NCBI GenBank assembly: GCA_038736355.1
Contig: JAVYML010000003.1
Location: 186,001-250,000 of the forward strand
Source of the DNA: Candidatus Hadarchaeales archaeon
Lineage (GTDB): Archaea > Hadarchaeota > Hadarchaeia > Hadarchaeales > WYZ-LMO6
Length of the DNA: 64,000 nt
Direction of reading: 5' to 3'
In this document: piece after piece, positions 61,069-64,000 of the stretch
How positions within the stretch are numbered: position 1 is the first letter of the stretch
Layout: the number at the start of each line of letters is the position of its first letter
Notes under the pieces: generated by a model
Told to the model about the DNA's origin: nothing
What the model saw: the letters and a program-made list of their open reading frames with translations, nothing else
The model's database searches: none
Position numbers and translations under genes: made by a program

Positions 61069-61328
61069 TTTTGGAACTAAAGAATCAGGGGGAAAAATCT
61101 TGGCATGAAGGATGGAGGATCCTACTGGAAAAAAACCCCAGCTTAAAGCATCCCCTTCTAAAACTGATCCCCATTCATCCACGCTGGGTACTCCTGCGTT
61201 GTGGTCATAAGCAGGTGGGGGAACTCAAACGACTTCTGGCCTCTTGGGAAGGGGTGAAAGTATTGGGGGTTTCAGGCACTATGAAGAGTGCGAAGAGAAA
61301 GTTCCTACGAGATAAGGGATATTCATGA
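61041..61328 (+). CDS. rnp2: Ribonuclease P protein component 2 (Pop5)
   Basis: A 95-residue protein with the Pop5 pattern RRRYIVLELKNQG, LLKLIPIHPRWVLLRCGHKQ and VLGVSGTMKSAKRKFL. It is part of archaeal RNase P, which matures tRNA 5' ends. The start lies 28 bases inside the COG1325 gene. The Rpp30 gene that commonly accompanies it is not present in this operon. Confidence 0.88.
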   Translation: MERVRRRYIVLELKNQGEKSWHEGWRILLEKNPSLKHPLLKLIPIHPRWVLLRCGHKQVGELKRLLASWEGVKVLGVSGTMKSAKRKFLRDKGYS

Positions 61329-61350
61329 GCGCTAAACGTGGGACGATGGG

Positions 61351-61359
61351 GTTAAATAT
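61351..61359 (+). promoter_or_regulatory. TATA element of psmA
   Basis: GTTAAATAT centred about 33 bases before ATG 61388, the only clear promoter in this block, likely driving psmA-SBDS-rrp4-rrp41. Confidence 0.5.
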
Positions 61360-61387
61360 GAACTCATCTGATTAAATAAGACCTGAT

Positions 61388-62110
61388 ATGGTTTTCCCAC
61401 CCCCAGGAGCGGGATACGACCGGGCCATAACGGTCTTCAGCCCCGACGGAAAGCTCTTCCAAGTGCAGTATGCCCAAGAAGCCGTAAAGAAGGGATTAAC
61501 CGCCCTCGGGATAAAAGCCAAGGATGGGATCGTTTTGGCGGCGGAAAGAAGGCTGAGGAACAAACTTGCCGAGGAATATTCCATCGAGAAGATCTTTCAA
61601 ATAGACGAACACGTGGGGGCGGCAGCCTCCGGTCTGATAGCAGATGCCAGGGTCCTTATCGAAAATGCGAGAATAGAAGCCCAAATAAATAGACTGAGGT
61701 ACGATGAACCTATCAGTGTACAGTCCATAGCCAAACATATAGGGGACTTAAAGCAGCTCTACACCCAACACGGAGGAGTAAGACCTTTCGGGGTCAGGCT
61801 TCTCATAGGTGGAATAGATAGGGATGGCCCCCACCTTTTTGAAACGGATCCAAGTGGCGTGGTGGCAGCTTACAAGGCCCAAGCCATAGGAGGGGGTGCA
61901 CCAACCGTCTTGGAATTCCTGGAAAAGGAATACGTAGAAAAAATTAGTTTGGAAGAAGCGGTGCTTTTAGCCTTTAGAGCCCTTCGGCTAGTGGTGGAAG
62001 GAGAGCTTGAGCCTTCCAAGCTAGAAGCCGCCATCATCCCCCTCAAAACCAGGAAATTCCAAAAGCTCACCAATGAAGAGATTGCCGAATATCTCTCCAA
62101 GTTGAAGTAG
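61388..62110 (+). CDS. psmA: Proteasome subunit alpha
   Basis: A 240-residue alpha subunit of the 20S proteasome. The N-terminal gate helix GYDRAITVFSPDGKLFQVQYA is the family signature, followed by AQEAVKKGLTALGIKAKDG and GGVRPFGVRLLIGGID. Alpha rings gate substrate entry and dock AAA unfoldases; the CDC48 at 25378 is a candidate partner. The beta subunit is elsewhere. Confidence 0.96.
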   Translation: MVFPPPGAGYDRAITVFSPDGKLFQVQYAQEAVKKGLTALGIKAKDGIVLAAERRLRNKLAEEYSIEKIFQIDEHVGAAASGLIADARVLIENARIEAQINRLRYDEPISVQSIAKHIGDLKQLYTQHGGVRPFGVRLLIGGIDRDGPHLFETDPSGVVAAYKAQAIGGGAPTVLEFLEKEYVEKISLEEAVLLAFRALRLVVEGELEPSKLEAAIIPLKTRKFQKLTNEEIAEYLSKLK

Positions 62111-62120
62111 TGGGGAGAAA

Positions 62121-62813
62121 ATGGTAAAGCTGGAAGAAGCCGTCGTGGCCAGACTTTCCATTCAAGGGATGAATTTTGAGATACTAGTGGATCCAAGGTT
62201 GGTGGAGGTCTTCAAGGAGGGTAAACCCGTGGAAATGAGTGAGCTTTTGGCCGTGGAAAAGGTCTTTAAAGATGCCAGTAAAGGGGAAACGGCTTCGAGA
62301 GAGGCTCTGCTGAAGGCTTTCGGAACCGACGATGTGAGAAAAATAACTGAACAAATCCTCCAGAAGGGAAAGATCCAGCTCACCACCGAACAAAGGAAGA
62401 AAATGAGGGAGGAAAAATTGAAGCAAATAGCTTCCATCATCGCCAAGAGGGCCATCAATCCACAAACGGGTCTCCCCCATCCACCTACAAGGGTAGAAGA
62501 GGCCATAAGGCAAGCTAAGGTGGGGATAGACGAGTTCAAAAAAGCTGAGGATCAACTTCCCGCCGTGTTGAAAGCCATTCAATCCATTCTTCCCCTTAAG
62601 TTCGAGACGAGAAGAATAGCTATCAAAATCCCACCAGCCTATGCGGGTAAGTCTTTACATGCCATCAGAAACATGGCTGAGGTGAAGAAGGAGGAATGGC
62701 TCTCCGATGGTTCTTTGGTACTACTGGTGGAAATTCCAGCAGGTTTCCAACCAGAGTTTTTCGACAGACTGAACGATCTCACCAGGGGAGAAGCCCAGAC
62801 TAAGGTGTTGTGA
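62121..62813 (+). CDS. Ribosome maturation protein SBDS
   Basis: A 230-residue SBDS homologue with the FYSH domain (EILVDPRLVEVFKEGK, AVEKVFKDASKGE), then GRIQLTTEQRKK-type segment read here as KGKIQLTTEQRKKMREE, and RAINPQTGLPHPPTRVEEA. It promotes release of aIF6 from 50S subunits. It is embedded in the exosome superoperon as in many archaea. The last base of its stop is the first base of the rrp4 ATG. Confidence 0.95.
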   Translation: MVKLEEAVVARLSIQGMNFEILVDPRLVEVFKEGKPVEMSELLAVEKVFKDASKGETASREALLKAFGTDDVRKITEQILQKGKIQLTTEQRKKMREEKLKQIASIIAKRAINPQTGLPHPPTRVEEAIRQAKVGIDEFKKAEDQLPAVLKAIQSILPLKFETRRIAIKIPPAYAGKSLHAIRNMAEVKKEEWLSDGSLVLLVEIPAGFQPEFFDRLNDLTRGEAQTKVL

Positions 62814-63493
62814 TGCTCTTTGTAAGTAACCGTGAATTGGTAGTTCCAGGCAAGCTACTGGCCGACGAGGAATACCAAGCTGGGGAAGGTACCTTCATAG
62901 AAAATGGGAAGATTTTCTCTGCCGTGGTGGGGTTAGCAGAAGTGAGGGATAAAAGCGTTGGTGTGATCTCCCTCCAAGGTAGGTACATACCCAGACAGGG
63001 TGATAAGGTGATTGGTATTGTCATAGACACCCATCCCTTTGGGTGGATTGTGGACCTGAACTCCCCTTATACGGGCAACCTCATGGTATCCGACTTGGTG
63101 GGAAGGAAAGTGGATGTCTTCAAAGAAGACCTGGGGAAGTTCTTGAAGATTGGTGATGCCGTAATAGCTGAGGTGAGAAAAGTGGACGAAAGATGGAGGG
63201 TACAGCTAATTGCCTCAGAAAGAGGACTGGGAAAAATAAGGGGGGGAAGACTGGTAGAAATAAGCCCTGCTAAGGTCCCAAGGGTAATAGGAAGGAGAGG
63301 TTCTATGCTCAAGGTATTGGAAGAAACCACGGGTTGCAAGTTGGAGGTGGGGCTCAACGGGAGGATATTGGTTAGGGGAAAGGATCCCAAAAAAATCAAC
63401 TCGGTGGTGGAAGCTATATTGTTAATAGAAAGAGAAGCACATTTATCTGGACTTACGGATAGAATAAAAGCCAAACTGGAGAAGGAAAGATGA
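62813..63493 (+). CDS. rrp4: Exosome RNA-binding subunit Rrp4
   Basis: A 226-residue cap protein with N-terminal domain ([20 protein letters not shown]), S1 domain ([20 protein letters not shown]) and KH domain ([20 protein letters not shown]). It recruits RNA to the Rrp41/Rrp42 ring. ATG 62813 overlaps the SBDS stop as TGATG; a GTG one codon upstream is less likely. Confidence 0.95.
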   Translation: MLFVSNRELVVPGKLLADEEYQAGEGTFIENGKIFSAVVGLAEVRDKSVGVISLQGRYIPRQGDKVIGIVIDTHPFGWIVDLNSPYTGNLMVSDLVGRKVDVFKEDLGKFLKIGDAVIAEVRKVDERWRVQLIASERGLGKIRGGRLVEISPAKVPRVIGRRGSMLKVLEETTGCKLEVGLNGRILVRGKDPKKINSVVEAILLIEREAHLSGLTDRIKAKLEKER

Positions 63494-64000
63494 TGACGGG
63501 AAAACCCGAAAGGCTAATAGTGGATGGAAGGAGGCTAGACGGGAGGTTACCCGACGAGCTTAGACCACTACGCATTAAAGCAGGGATTTTGAAGCGTGCC
63601 GATGGCTCAGCGTACATAGAACTGGGAAAAAACAAGATCTTAGCCGCCGTTTATGGTCCCAAAGAAATGCATCCAAGACACCTTCAACAGGCTGACGTGG
63701 CCGTACTCCGTTGCAGGTATAACATGGCACCTTTCTCCGTAGAGGAGAGGAAAAGGCCAGGACCTGATAGGAGGTCCATGGAAATCTCCAAAGTGATAAG
63801 GGAGGCCCTAGAGCCAGTACTCTTCCTTCACCTCTATCCCAGGGCGGTGATAGACGTCTTTATCGAAATCCTCCAGGCAGATGCTGGAACCAGAACGGCA
63901 GGGATCACTGCTGCCTCGGTTGCCCTTGCCGATGCGGGTATTCCCATGAGGGATTTAGTAGCGGGGATTTCAGCCGGAAAGGTGGATGGCGTGGTGGTTT
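63490..64000 (+). CDS. rrp41: Exosome catalytic subunit Rrp41, truncated by window edge
   Basis: The first 170 residues of an RNase PH-fold exosome subunit: [20 protein letters not shown], the conserved [12 protein letters not shown] and the phosphate/RNA-binding Arg region [37 protein letters not shown] completes the active-site part visible. It overlaps rrp4 by four bases. Rrp42 is expected just beyond the edge. Confidence 0.95.
   Translation, partial: MMTGKPERLIVDGRRLDGRLPDELRPLRIKAGILKRADGSAYIELGKNKILAAVYGPKEMHPRHLQQADVAVLRCRYNMAPFSVEERKRPGPDRRSMEISKVIREALEPVLFLHLYPRAVIDVFIEILQADAGTRTAGITAASVALADAGIPMRDLVAGISAGKVDGVVV

Noticed and set aside
1-64000. CRISPR arrays, insertion sequences, prophage or toxin-antitoxin modules
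   Set aside because: No regularly spaced direct repeats, transposase, integrase or phage-type genes were found; almost all sequence is accounted for by conserved cellular genes.

Overview
The window is a gene-dense stretch of an archaeal chromosome; no gap between genes exceeds about 220 bases. Archaeal hallmarks are two histones, EF-1A, aIF2-beta, deoxyhypusine synthase, CDC48, the alpha proteasome subunit, SBDS and exosome Rrp4/Rrp41, wyosine tRNA modification (Taw1, Trm5), KEOPS Cgi121, a geranylgeranyl reductase and MptE. Three radical-SAM enzymes, an Fe-S dihydroorotate dehydrogenase partner and the intein-bearing CDC48 fit an anaerobic, probably thermophilic, euryarchaeal-type lineage (for example Hadarchaeota or a relative). 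That placement is inference.

Layout. 1-5.8 kb: a truncated acyl-CoA ligase, a mevalonate-kinase homologue with altered catalytic residues, small CBS and zinc proteins, MptE, an acetate-type transporter and two winged-helix regulators with putative operators. 5.9-16 kb: a minus-strand block pyrF-E-B-I-K-C-D-G covering UMP and CTP synthesis except carbamoyl-phosphate synthetase and UMP kinase, preceded by EF-1A and an amidase. 16.7-25.4 kb: coenzyme A precursor genes (PPS, panB), histones, a translin homologue, a membrane-anchored regulator, a secreted helical protein, wyosine genes beside a NifB homologue, a secreted nuclease and deoxyhypusine synthase. 25.4-33 kb: CDC48 interrupted by a 453-residue intein, a 2'-5' RNA ligase-like protein, tRNA-Ile, and a nucleoside hydrolase/ribokinase salvage pair. 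33-40 kb: argG-C-J-B-D-F. 40-48.7 kb: housekeeping RNA and translation genes, PRPP synthetase, a PflX-type radical SAM and a duplicated PhoU/TrkA-C protein. 48.8-60 kb: ilvB-N-C-D, leuC-D-B, argH, a second argG and serA. 60-64 kb: the exosome/proteasome superoperon, running off the right edge.

Gene expression signals are mixed. Many first genes have a TATA box about 25-30 bases before the start codon, implying leaderless or nearly leaderless mRNAs. Genes inside operons overlap by 1-4 bases or carry Shine-Dalgarno motifs. Three conserved genes (EF-1A, RNase Z, SerA) appear to begin at CTG: their indispensable first beta-strand lies upstream of any ATG, GTG or TTG in frame, and a Shine-Dalgarno motif points to the CTG. 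This is the most unexpected pattern in the window. Other notable items are the GHMP kinase lacking both the family's catalytic Lys and Asp, a divergent second argininosuccinate synthase beside argH, an N-terminally short ribosomal protein L15e, and several palindromes at regulator or biosynthetic promoters. I saw no rRNA, CRISPR array, insertion sequence or prophage.
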